A stretch of DNA of 36,784 nt from positions 1-36,784 of the forward strand of contig CAMDHM010000032.1 in the NCBI GenBank assembly GCA_945898195.1, in the 5' to 3' direction. The notes below the pieces were generated by a model. It was not told where the DNA came from. It was given only the letters and a program-made list of their open reading frames with translations, and searched no databases. This DNA comes from Pseudobacteriovorax antillogorgiicola. GTDB lineage: Bacteria > Bdellovibrionota_B > Oligoflexia > Oligoflexales > RGVZ01. The position numbers and the translations under genes were made by a program. Below are positions 1-7,473 of this stretch, one piece after another; position 1 is the first letter of the stretch; every line of letters begins with the position of its first letter.

Positions 1-114
1 GCGATCCATGATGATGGTGGCACTGTCAACGTCACCGATCTGAGCGAACAAGTCGCGCAGTTTGTCATCAGTGGTGGTGTACGGAAGGCCGCCGACGTAT
101 AGCTTCTTACCCAT
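1..114 (-). CDS. RRM-domain RNA-binding protein (partial, 3' end outside window)
   Basis: The 38 N-terminal residues of an RNA-binding protein are visible; the rest lies beyond base 1. The protein opens with MGKKLYVGGLPYTTTDDKLR, in which LYVGGL is the RNP2 strand of an RNA recognition motif, followed by the helix-1 pattern DDKLRDLFAQIG and a strand with DSATIIMDR. This layout matches the small single-RRM, glycine-rich type proteins of bacteria (established family knowledge), which bind single-stranded RNA. The start at 114 is preferred over an in-frame ATG six bases upstream because GGAG lies nine bases before it. The gene sits downstream of the photolyase on the same strand with about 66 bases between them, so it may have its own promoter. 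Confidence 0.85.
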   Translation of the reverse strand, partial: MGKKLYVGGLPYTTTDDKLRDLFAQIGDVDSATIIMDR

Positions 115-180
115 GAACATCTTCTCCAAAAGATTAAAACAAAACAAAACTCACAAGAACGACCGCAACATATCAGACTT

Positions 181-1722
181 TTACTCTAATGTGTTAGATG
201 ATTTTGATGTTTGGCGTAAATTTTTCATAGTTTCATAAGCCTCGAGGGCCAATTCTCGCCCTTTTGCCGGATCGACGACTGGTTTTGGATACGAATTACC
301 CAAAATTATTCCTGCCTTAAGTAATTCTGCCTCAGAAACGTCCCACGGGGCGTGAATAAACTTTGCAGACAATTGCTTCAACTCGGGTACCCACTTCTTA
401 ATGTACAGTCCATCCGGATCAAATCTCTGACCCTGCAAGACCGGGTTGAAAACTCTAAAATACGGTGCGGCATCAAAACCACAACCTGCAGCCCACTGCC
501 AACCCATTGTATTATTTGCTAAATCGGCGTCTACAAGGGTGTCCCAGAACCATTCAGCACCCTCCAACCAGTGAATTCGCAGGTTTTTAACCAGGAACGA
601 TCCGACAACCATCCGAACCCGATTGTGCATCCAGCCAGTTTTCCAGAGTTCCCTCATCCCAGCATCCACCAAAGGGTATCCGGTCATTCCGCGCTGCCAA
701 GCCCTCAGGTCCCTGGAAACCCCAGAACCCTTGCGCCGCCAGGGAAATAGCTCAAATTCCGCACGCATCGCCGCGCGCGGAGCATCGGGAAAGTGCCAAA
801 GCGAATGCCGGGCGAACTCTCGCCACCCAAGTTGCCGCCGATATGGTTCAAATCGCAGATCAAAGCCACCTTTGGTCGAATCCCGGAATGAATGCCAGAT
901 TTGACGGACCGTGATCTCGCCAAAATGCAAATGTGGCGATAGGCGACTAACTCCCTTGATCGATGGGATATCGCGATCTGGAACGTAGCGGACGGCTTTT
1001 TCTTCATTGAACGCCCTCAGACGAGCTTTCGCACCGTCCTCCCCAGGAACCCAAGCTTCAGCAATTGTAAAAGCCCACTTGGCTCGAGCCTCCAGATGGA
1101 AATCACGCAGCTCCAATGATTTCGGCCAATCTAGCGGCGCTGGAATCGCTTTCGGAGCTGGAAATGGCTCTGCCGGAGCCCCCATCTTGACAATACATCG
1201 CCAAAACGGCGTAAAAACCTTGAACGGCGTTCCGCTTCCGCTTTTTACCGCCTCAGGCGCATGCAGCAAATCCCCGCTGTGCGGCAAGGCTTTGCAAGTG
1301 ATTTCTCCGAGCCCCTGAAGCGATGACAAAGACTCGACGACTTTGTCATCCATGGCAGCAATCTGGGATTCATATATCCGATGCCAGAGGACCGCACTGG
1401 CACCGGTCTCTTTGACCAAAGCGGGAATCTCTTTCAGGGGATCGCCATGCCGCAGGATCAGCTTTGACCCCAGCTCCTTCAAGCTTTTATCAAACTGCTT
1501 TAGGCTATGGTAAAGCCACCATCGCTGGGCGCCACCGAGCGCCCAAGAATGGCTATTCTTCTTACCTTGCAAGGAAAATGCATCCTCAAACAGGATGAAG
1601 ACTGGAATCACGTGATCGTAATCGCGGCACGCACGTAAAAGGGCATAGTGATCCGACAGGCGCAGGTCGCGCCTGAGCCATAAGATTGCTGTACCCCGCG
1701 CCGGAGCCTTGGAGTCGATCAT
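181..1722 (-). CDS. phrB: Deoxyribodipyrimidine photolyase (class I, FAD-dependent)
   Basis: DNA photolyase of 513 residues that would use blue light to split UV-induced pyrimidine dimers. Residues 12-40 carry the Rossmann-type antenna-domain start (LWLRRDLRLSDHYAL). The C-terminal helical FAD domain is complete, with SRLSPHLHFGEIT, GWREFARH, the long conserved block around WMHNRVRMVVGSFLVK, then DADLANNTMGWQWAAGCG and DAAPYFRVFNP. The double Asn in the DLANN stretch is the FAD-contact region of class I CPD photolyases. The start codon overlaps the greA stop by one base (TGATG), so translation is probably coupled. A cryptochrome-like role cannot be excluded from sequence, but the CPD photolyase signature is good. 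It is the last gene of the tyrS-to-phr transcription unit. Confidence 0.93.
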   Translation of the reverse strand: MIDSKAPARGTAILWLRRDLRLSDHYALLRACRDYDHVIPVFILFEDAFSLQGKKNSHSWALGGAQRWWLYHSLKQFDKSLKELGSKLILRHGDPLKEIPALVKETGASAVLWHRIYESQIAAMDDKVVESLSSLQGLGEITCKALPHSGDLLHAPEAVKSGSGTPFKVFTPFWRCIVKMGAPAEPFPAPKAIPAPLDWPKSLELRDFHLEARAKWAFTIAEAWVPGEDGAKARLRAFNEEKAVRYVPDRDIPSIKGVSRLSPHLHFGEITVRQIWHSFRDSTKGGFDLRFEPYRRQLGWREFARHSLWHFPDAPRAAMRAEFELFPWRRKGSGVSRDLRAWQRGMTGYPLVDAGMRELWKTGWMHNRVRMVVGSFLVKNLRIHWLEGAEWFWDTLVDADLANNTMGWQWAAGCGFDAAPYFRVFNPVLQGQRFDPDGLYIKKWVPELKQLSAKFIHAPWDVSEAELLKAGIILGNSYPKPVVDPAKGRELALEAYETMKNLRQTSKSSNTLE

Positions 1723-2198
1723 CAGTAATGAATGCTCGTGATGGTGTATTCTACCGAGCCCTTTGGGGCATGAACTTCCACAAGATCATCGACGCGCTTT
1801 CCCACCAGTGCCCGCGCCAGCGGCGAGCTCAGGGAAATCCGGCGCTCACGGATATCAGCCTCGATATCGCCGACAATCTGGTAGGTTTTTTCGTCGCCTG
1901 TTTGCTGGTCGCAGAAAGTCACATAGGCACCAAAGCGAACCTGCCTCTGGTCGCCTTCCAACGGATCGATCACCTGCCCGCGAGACAGTTTGTCTTCAAG
2001 GTCAGCAATCCTGCCCTCGATGAAGCCCTGCTTCTCTCGCGCAGCATGATATTCGGCGTTTTCCTTCAAATCACCATGGGACCGAGCCTCGGCAATTTCT
2101 TGGATAACCCGCGGACGCTCATCGGACTTCAAGCGCTGAAGTTCAGCCTGAAGTCGGTCAAAACCAGTTTTTGTAAACGGAACAGAATCTTTAGCCAT
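1722..2198 (-). CDS. greA: Transcription elongation factor GreA
   Basis: GreA, 158 residues, the usual length. It enters the RNA polymerase secondary channel and stimulates cleavage of backtracked RNA. The N-terminal coiled coil covers roughly residues 1-75, and its tip carries [15 protein letters not shown], with the acidic catalytic pair D43 and E46 that positions Mg2+. The C-terminal FKBP-like domain follows from about residue 80, ending in the [11 protein letters not shown] and TITSIHY segments. The start ATG follows a GAGAG stretch. It lies 21 bases downstream of the FadL-like gene and overlaps the photolyase start, so it is an internal gene of a minus-strand operon. Confidence 0.96.
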   Translation of the reverse strand: MAKDSVPFTKTGFDRLQAELQRLKSDERPRVIQEIAEARSHGDLKENAEYHAAREKQGFIEGRIADLEDKLSRGQVIDPLEGDQRQVRFGAYVTFCDQQTGDEKTYQIVGDIEADIRERRISLSSPLARALVGKRVDDLVEVHAPKGSVEYTITSIHY

Positions 2199-2219
2199 TT
2201 AAATCACTCTCTCTAACTC

Positions 2220-3581
2220 TCAGAGGCTTGTTGTCGCCGCAAAACCAAATGTGGTCAATGATCCTTTTACATCTTCAAGCCTGGTGGACCCGGCCAATTT
2301 CTGCGATTTTCCCGTACCCTGCTGCAATACAGCCCCAAAGCTGATCTGGCTATTAGGTTGGATATACGCGAAAAAAAGTGACCCTCCGGAAAAATCAATA
2401 TGCCCAGACTGTCCGGATTTCCCTACAACCATGTTCGGTCGAGAATCGTTGTTCGTGAAACCTCCAGCCCGAACCGCGATGGATGGGGTCACATAATACT
2501 CCGTGCCAATTGCGTAATTTAATACCGACTGGCGCTTTAAAAACGAAACTTTGCCGTCCGTTGCCGGGTCGTAATAGCTTAAATCACCCGAGACAAGGAG
2601 TTTTGGTGAGGCAAACCAAGCTGCACCAAAACGCACTTCGCCAGGCAGTGATCCCAATGGATTTGAAACCTTTGCATCAACCGTTGATGGGGTTTCCGAG
2701 CTTGCGGAGGGAACGGTAGTAGCCGTGACTTCCGTCGCGTCTTCCTTGGTGATCGCTAGGGTGTCGGATGCCTGGGTGTATTCTTGGGACAGAAAAGTAC
2801 CTTTACGCATTGAGATTCCGATCGTAAAAGCCTGCCCCAACGCCATCTGAGCACCAAAACTCGGCTCGACTCCAGTGGCTTTGAGGCTCGCCCGAGTATT
2901 GGAATACTGGGTGATTGCCTTGATGATTTTTTCCGTCGCAAGGTTCAGGGTTAAAACCGAACTTTGCTGAAAATCCTGCGACAACTCATCGACCATCGTC
3001 GTCCGCAAACCAAAACCCAACGACAATCGACCGGACATCCGGTAACCCGCAGCAATTGCAATGTGGGAGGTCGATGTTCGGAGTTGAACGGTCCTATGAA
3101 ATCCAGAGAGTGCCGTGGCCTGGGTGCTGCTTGCACTAACTCCGACTAGTGGCCAACGGTCGTTCTGGTTCAAAAGTTCCGTGTCGGAAGTGTACATGGC
3201 AAAGGCCCCGACCAGACCTGGAATAAAACGATCGAGCTTATTCAAAATCCCAAGAAATGGCGCAAAGGTCCCACTGGCTTCCTCGACATAATCCTGCGTT
3301 CCAAGGACATCCTTGTAATTTAAACTTTTTTTGTAAAATGCATTTCCCGAACCAGATATGTCATTGGACTGAGCGAAGGCAATTCCAGCGGGATTGTAAT
3401 AAACTCCCGAAGCATCGTCGGCCACGGCGGTATATGCTCCGCCAAGTCCAATCGCCCGTTCCCCGACAAGAACGTTGTTGTAATGATAAATATCTGCACG
3501 CGCACTGGTTGACAGAACACTGGTTGACAGAACACCGGCGAATACCGCTATCAAGCTGAACTTTAGAGCAATAGATTTCAT
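2220..3581 (-). CDS. FadL/UPF0164-type outer-membrane beta-barrel protein
   Basis: A 453-residue predicted outer-membrane protein. After a signal peptide ending STSARA (about residue 29) comes NVLVGERAIGLGGAYTAVAD followed by DASGVYYNPAGIAF. That is the hallmark N-terminus of FadL/TodX, UPF0164 and PorV-like barrels, which carry hydrophobic compounds or act as export partners. The rest alternates polar and hydrophobic residues with many Gly/Ser turns and ends near a terminal aromatic-poor strand (FGFAATTSL). The start at 3581 is chosen because it lies 7 bases after the M48 gene stop and begins a proper signal peptide; the longer open frame upstream would overlap that gene. The signal peptide holds a perfect 15-bp tandem duplication. 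The substrate is unknown. Confidence 0.82.
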   Translation of the reverse strand: MKSIALKFSLIAVFAGVLSTSVLSTSARADIYHYNNVLVGERAIGLGGAYTAVADDASGVYYNPAGIAFAQSNDISGSGNAFYKKSLNYKDVLGTQDYVEEASGTFAPFLGILNKLDRFIPGLVGAFAMYTSDTELLNQNDRWPLVGVSASSTQATALSGFHRTVQLRTSTSHIAIAAGYRMSGRLSLGFGLRTTMVDELSQDFQQSSVLTLNLATEKIIKAITQYSNTRASLKATGVEPSFGAQMALGQAFTIGISMRKGTFLSQEYTQASDTLAITKEDATEVTATTVPSASSETPSTVDAKVSNPLGSLPGEVRFGAAWFASPKLLVSGDLSYYDPATDGKVSFLKRQSVLNYAIGTEYYVTPSIAVRAGGFTNNDSRPNMVVGKSGQSGHIDFSGGSLFFAYIQPNSQISFGAVLQQGTGKSQKLAGSTRLEDVKGSLTTFGFAATTSL

Positions 3582-3588
3582 AGGTTGA

Positions 3589-4599
3589 TCACTTCCCTTT
3601 GGCGGCTTCAGGCTTTGCTGTTTTCGGTAGAGTTTTTTCACTTAATGAAGCGGGCATCCGCTGCTGCATCGAAGCAAATCGCACAACACCCTTGGCACCA
3701 GATATGGTATCGGCCTTTATCTGGAGCAGCAATTGATCCACCCTGGCCCGACGCTCGGCTGGCTTGGGATGGGTTTTTTCGAGAGTCTTTGTGTTCAAGA
3801 CCTTTTGGCGCGCCACCAAACGTCCAAGAAAATTCGACAATGCTTTTGGATCATAACCGGCGGCAATCGCGTACTTTACCCCTTCTTGGTCGGCCTCGAA
3901 TTCAAGCTTGTGGTCCAGGCCTTTCTCAAGGATCAACCCCAAACCAGCTTTCGCCGCAGCGATGATGCTCAAGCCCGCAACGCTCGTCGAGCCCAGATAA
4001 CGGGCCAAGGTTTTGGCTGTTTCCGATTGTTCTGTGACTTGGACGCGTTTGCGGATCCGGGAAGCCATAGAAGGATCTGGCTTCGAACCCGAAGCCTTGG
4101 CGGCCTGGTCAAGTTTTTCCTTGTCCATCGAGAGCAGTGTTTTCATCATATGGCGATTGCCCACGTGGGCCGATTCATGGCCAAGAATGGCGGCCAACTC
4201 CGCTTCATTTTCAGCCTGTCGCAGGGCACCCATCGTTACCAGAATGTATCCGCCGGGACAGGCAAATGCGTTCACCGATTCACTGTTAAGTAGTTTGACC
4301 ATATAACGCCGGTCGGCAAACGGACCTTGCTGGGCCACATAATTGCCCACCAGATTAAGATATCCATTCAACGGCTCATCGTTAAATTCACCGTAATACG
4401 CAACCAAACGCCCGGCCATGTTACGACCTATATCAAGCTCCGCGCGAAATTCAGCGAGCTTGCGCTCCTCTTCTTTCGATAATTGAGGTGCCGCGGTTTC
4501 ATCCACGGAACTGGATTTACTTTCTGTTTCAGCAACGGCAGCCGCAATGGAAAAACCGGCAGCCGCCAACAGCGTGATGGTGAATAATACTTTTTTCAC
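3589..4599 (-). CDS. Exported M48-family zinc metalloprotease
   Basis: A 336-residue periplasmic or membrane-anchored peptidase. A signal peptide (MKKVLFTITLLAAAG, cleavage near AVAET) precedes the M48 domain. The zinc site is visible: HESAH at 141-145 (HExxH) and the EFEAD segment at 233-237, which supplies the third ligand. NAFACPGGYILVTMGAL is the conserved substrate strand of the BepA/LoiP group, which degrade or help assemble outer-membrane proteins. There is no TPR domain, so it is closer to LoiP/Oma1-like single-domain members than to BepA. The GTG start at 4599 has AAAGGA six bases upstream, whereas the TTG at 4605 abuts that site. It lies directly upstream of the FadL-like barrel, which suggests a quality-control link (inference). 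Confidence 0.88.
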   Translation of the reverse strand: MKKVLFTITLLAAAGFSIAAAVAETESKSSSVDETAAPQLSKEEERKLAEFRAELDIGRNMAGRLVAYYGEFNDEPLNGYLNLVGNYVAQQGPFADRRYMVKLLNSESVNAFACPGGYILVTMGALRQAENEAELAAILGHESAHVGNRHMMKTLLSMDKEKLDQAAKASGSKPDPSMASRIRKRVQVTEQSETAKTLARYLGSTSVAGLSIIAAAKAGLGLILEKGLDHKLEFEADQEGVKYAIAAGYDPKALSNFLGRLVARQKVLNTKTLEKTHPKPAERRARVDQLLLQIKADTISGAKGVVRFASMQQRMPASLSEKTLPKTAKPEAAKGK

Positions 4600-4653
4600 G
4601 AGCAATCCTTTGCTCTAACGGATTCTTATATCGACGGATTCTTAAGGGTGACC

Positions 4654-5184
4654 TTACTTGCTTTTGGATTCCTTCGCAATTTCATCGAAAACCTTTTCGG
4701 ATAGATTTTCGATTTGCGCTGCGGAAACACGACTGTCTTCCATGGAAAACACCGCCTTCAAATTCGGCCGTGCATTCGCGGCATATGACGTGTCGTTAGT
4801 TTCATCCAACCCGCGCACCCCCATGACCGTCGCACGGGCACGGGCATTCGCACCTTCAGACGACGAGCGCCCTGTTTGAACTGCGCTTTGAATCGCGCCG
4901 GCCAACGATCCACCATCTGAATCTGAGGCTTTGACTTTAACCGCCATCACCGAAACAAAACCTGTTTTGCCGCCGGCTGCTTTAACCTGCCAGTACATCC
5001 CCTTACGTTCCACCGTCTCCATCGCCTCACCAGCTTTCAGCGTCTGAATTACCGCAGCACCCTTGTCAGGCCCGGCGGTCACTGGCACGCCCGCTTGCTT
5101 TGCCTCGATGCTGCCGGCGTATACCTTTGAGGCACCCACCACCAGCAGACCAATCATCAATATTGTGAATCGATTGAATTTCAT
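4654..5184 (-). CDS. Exported protein with bacterial SH3-like domain
   Basis: A 176-residue secreted protein. A signal peptide (MKFNRFTILMIGLLVVGASKVYA) leads into a bacterial SH3-like domain at about residues 25-85, recognisable by VPVTAGPDKGAAVIQTLKAG, the central MYWQVKA and the closing GKTGFVSVMAVKV. Such domains commonly bind cell-wall peptides or partner proteins. Beyond it is a Ser/Gly/Ala-rich region with VRGLDETN and a C-terminal amphipathic helix (IENLSEKVFDEIAKES). The ATG at 5184 is selected because AGGAG lies five bases before it; the in-frame GTG two codons earlier abuts the same site. It is placed between tyrS and the M48 peptidase, about 50 bases from each. SH3 plus M48 plus barrel looks like one envelope module (inference). 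Confidence 0.75.
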   Translation of the reverse strand: MKFNRFTILMIGLLVVGASKVYAGSIEAKQAGVPVTAGPDKGAAVIQTLKAGEAMETVERKGMYWQVKAAGGKTGFVSVMAVKVKASDSDGGSLAGAIQSAVQTGRSSSEGANARARATVMGVRGLDETNDTSYAANARPNLKAVFSMEDSRVSAAQIENLSEKVFDEIAKESKSK

Positions 5185-5231
5185 AAGCACTCCTACCTTA
5201 GCAAAATCGGATGCTTTGGATCATCCTTGAA

Positions 5232-6491
5232 TCAATCCCGTAACCTAATGCGATGATAGTGCTTTTTGCCCTTCCGGACCAGACACCCCTCACTCTTTTC
5301 CAGCGCGCTGACGGGGACTCTCCCATGCAAGTCCGTGATTTTCACGCCATCCACGTTCAAACCTCCTTGTTGGATTAAACGCTTGGCTTCCGACTTGGTT
5401 TCAACAACGGCGGCCGCAGCCAACAGGTCCACGATCCCAATGTCCGATGTACCATCCAGTTGCGCCCGGTCGATAAAATGCTCTGGCTCATTTCCGGCAT
5501 CACCTCCAAAGCTTGATCCGCCAGCCCCCGCCCCAAAAAGGCGCCCCGCCGACTCCCGTGCATCATCGGCCGCGCCTTCCCCATGGGCAACTTTGGTGCA
5601 TTCCCAGGCAAGGCGCTTTTTCGCTTCGTTGATTGCAGCGTCCTTCATGGCAGCGAGTTGCGCGATCTCGGCAATCGGTAAATCCGTAAAGTAACGCAGG
5701 CAAGGCTCGACCATAGCATCCTCGACATTGCGCCAATATTGGTAATACTCAAACGGGCTGGTCTTTTCTGCATCCAACCACACGGCGCCTTTTTCTGTTT
5801 TGCCCATCTTTCGGCCGTCGGTTGTGGCCAGAAGTGGCAGCGTTACACAAAATGCTTTGCCACCACTCAAACGCCGAACAAGATCCACGCCAGAGAGCAT
5901 ATTGCTCCACTGGTCATCACCACCAAGCTGCACCGTGCAGGATTCTGTTTTGTAGAGGTGCAGAAAATCGTAGCTCTGCAACAGCATGTAATTAAATTCA
6001 AAAAAACTCAGGCCTTTTTCCAAGCGTTGCTTAAAGCAATCGGCCGTCAACATGCGGTTCACACTGAAGTGCCGTCCAATTTCACGCAAAAAAGGGAGGT
6101 ACTTCAATTCATTTAGCCAATCGGCATTGTTCACAACCATTCCACGACTGGGATCCTTCAAGTCCAAAAACCGCTCCAACTGGGCACGAATTCCGGCAAG
6201 ATTTTTCTGCAGCCCGTTTTCCTCTACCATCTGGCGCATCTCAGTTTTTCCGGAAGGATCACCGATCAGTCCGGTTCCCCCACCGACCAGCGCAACCACA
6301 CGGTGGCCTGCCGCCTGCCAACGACGCAGCGCCATAATGGGTAACAGTGATCCCACGTGTAGGCTGTCAGCAGAAGGATCAAACCCACAGTAGGCTGTGC
6401 GTAAACCGGTGGCCATGTGTTCGCCCAGTTCATCCTCGTGGGTGATCTGGGCAACCAGACCACGTTCCCGCATAACTTCTAGAAAGCCCAT
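5232..6491 (-). CDS. tyrS: Tyrosyl-tRNA synthetase
   Basis: TyrRS of 419 residues, the normal length, which charges tRNA-Tyr. The class I signature HVGS at 45-48 follows TAYCGFDPSADSL. VVALVGGGTGLIGDPSGKTE, YNFLHLY-like tyrosine-pocket segments and QLGGDDQWSNM follow, and the KMSKS counterpart is KMGKT. Residues from about 350 form an S4 RNA-binding domain (LIQQGGLNVDGVKITD). The frame is open 15 codons further upstream to a TTG without a ribosome site. The ATG at 6491 is preferred because AGGA lies ten bases before it and family members begin with the M-x-FLE helix. The upstream DNA is duplicated near cobU. It is the probable first gene of the six-gene minus-strand unit. Confidence 0.95.
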   Translation of the reverse strand: MGFLEVMRERGLVAQITHEDELGEHMATGLRTAYCGFDPSADSLHVGSLLPIMALRRWQAAGHRVVALVGGGTGLIGDPSGKTEMRQMVEENGLQKNLAGIRAQLERFLDLKDPSRGMVVNNADWLNELKYLPFLREIGRHFSVNRMLTADCFKQRLEKGLSFFEFNYMLLQSYDFLHLYKTESCTVQLGGDDQWSNMLSGVDLVRRLSGGKAFCVTLPLLATTDGRKMGKTEKGAVWLDAEKTSPFEYYQYWRNVEDAMVEPCLRYFTDLPIAEIAQLAAMKDAAINEAKKRLAWECTKVAHGEGAADDARESAGRLFGAGAGGSSFGGDAGNEPEHFIDRAQLDGTSDIGIVDLLAAAAVVETKSEAKRLIQQGGLNVDGVKITDLHGRVPVSALEKSEGCLVRKGKKHYHRIRLRD

Positions 6492-6499
6492 CTTTGCGC

Positions 6500-6592
6500 A
6501 GTCCTGATCTAGGGTGTCTAAGGATACAAACTTCAAGACCGCTAAATTGTGCCGGGGGAACCTGACCCATGCAAGCCCATAAGTGCTTACAA
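6500..6592. repeat. Duplicated tyrS/cobU start region, copy A
   Basis: About 90 bases that recur, diverged, about 257 bases further on at roughly 6757-6848. Shared blocks by eye include CCTGATCTA, CTAAATTGTGCC and CCCATGCAAG followed by AAGTGC. Copy A covers the 5' end of the long tyrS frame and its presumed promoter, and continues into a dead version of the cobU start (ATGCAAGCCCATAAGTGC, then a stop two codons later). Together with copy B it accounts for most of the 330-base gene-free gap between tyrS and cobU. The spacer between copies (about 6600-6750) shows no convincing gene. Confidence 0.7.
6546..6574 (-). promoter_or_regulatory. Candidate promoter for tyrS
   Basis: On the minus strand, TTGCAT (6574-6569) and CACAAT (6551-6546) are separated by 17 bases, about 55 bases before the tyrS start. 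Agreement with the sigma-70 consensus is only moderate. The same two hexamers recur with a 16-base spacer in the second repeat copy (6830-6803). Conservation in a diverged duplicate mildly supports function. No transcript evidence is available. Confidence 0.3.
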
Positions 6593-6756
6593 TGATCCGG
6601 TTCCGGTGGTTTCACGCAGGCTTTGGCGAAGGACCATCAACCGTTGGATCTATGATGATTACGGCAACTTAATGCCCAGAAATATTTGAAAATACCAATC
6701 GGTCATCCACGAAAAATACCGAGAAGGGTCCCTCCCGCCTTCAAGAATGTCCGCCC

Positions 6757-6848
6757 ATGCGGTATCCTGATCTAAGGTTAAAGAATCAAAGTGGAATACT
6801 AAATTGTGCCAGGGAACTTCACCCATGCAAGTCGAGAAGTGCCTGACA
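6757..6848. repeat. Duplicated tyrS/cobU start region, copy B
   Basis: This is the second copy of the repeat. Here the plus-strand half is intact and provides the start of the CobU-like gene (ATG at 6825). The minus-strand half resembles the first codons of the extended tyrS frame but leads into an unrelated frame. Minus-strand translation gives SLTLDQDTAW, to be compared with SLDTLDQDCA of the tyrS leader. Single- and three-base indels separate the copies, so the duplication is not recent. Confidence 0.7.
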
Positions 6849-7469
6849 TTTCTGATTGGCCCAGCCCATTCGGGTAAATCCGCACAAGCTAGCGTTCTGG
6901 CTCGTCCAGGCCTGGATACCCTGGTGATCGGCATGGCCAACACGCAAAGCCCCCTGATGACGGCTCGGGTCGAAGCCCTAAAGGCCGCCCGCCCAGCAAC
7001 ATGGCAGCACGTCGACCGCCCAGCGGACTTGCCCTCCCTTGTTTTTGCGTCGACCGCAGTTCACGACCAGATCATCGTCGATTCGCTCAATCTGTGGCTC
7101 GCTGCCTTGACGGTCAATCACCCCGCGGGGCGCACGCCCGTCGAACTATTAAGCACGCTGAACTTGGAATGCGAGCGCATGGTTGACGCCCTGCGCCGTG
7201 CCCGCGATGCCGGAGCCAACTTGATCATCGTGGCCGCAGAGATGGGCGCCTCGCCCTCCCCTCCGGTCGAGACGGAACGTTCCTTCCGAGAGGCCAACGG
7301 CCGCCTAAACCAGGCCATCGCCGCAATGGCGGACCGGGTAATCTTGATGACTGCTGGCATTCCGACGCTGCTAAGAGGCGGGACCGTAACCGCTGATGGC
7401 AATGTCAAAAAAATTGTTCCCTTTAAAAACAGCGGACAAAGCGTCCACCAAACCCAGACCGGAGACTAA
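6825..7469 (+). CDS. cobU: CobU/CobP-like adenosylcobinamide kinase/guanylyltransferase homologue
   Basis: A 214-residue P-loop protein of the CobU family, which phosphorylates adenosylcobinamide and transfers GMP to it during cobalamin assembly. Visible family features are the P-loop GPAHSGKS at 12-19, the TARVEALKAARPATW segment at 46-60, IIVDSLNLWLA at 84-93 (Walker B-like), the VAAEMG strand, RSFREANGRLNQ and the C-terminal AGIPTLLRGG. The histidine pair preceding RP in Salmonella CobU (H45/H46, H46 being guanylylated) is replaced here by A51-L52, so guanylyltransferase activity is doubtful. ATG 6825 has AGGGA nine bases upstream. No cobalamin riboswitch or other B12 gene is visible nearby. 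The gene is followed four bases later by a barrel gene. Confidence 0.78.
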   Translation: MQVEKCLTFLIGPAHSGKSAQASVLARPGLDTLVIGMANTQSPLMTARVEALKAARPATWQHVDRPADLPSLVFASTAVHDQIIVDSLNLWLAALTVNHPAGRTPVELLSTLNLECERMVDALRRARDAGANLIIVAAEMGASPSPPVETERSFREANGRLNQAIAAMADRVILMTAGIPTLLRGGTVTADGNVKKIVPFKNSGQSVHQTQTGD

Positions 7470-7473
7470 AATT

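Noticed and set aside
4618..4644. Direct repeat ACGGATTCTTA twice before the M48 gene as an operator
   Set aside because: Only two short copies 16 bases apart between genes of one operon; no supporting palindrome or promoter.
6541..6560. Sigma-54-like GGCAC before tyrS
   Set aside because: The GG and GC elements are not at the required 10-base spacing and copy B lacks the GC element altogether.
6592..6824. Cobalamin riboswitch before the cobU-like gene
   Set aside because: No B12-box-like sequence or the usual long structured leader is visible; the region is explained mainly by the duplication.
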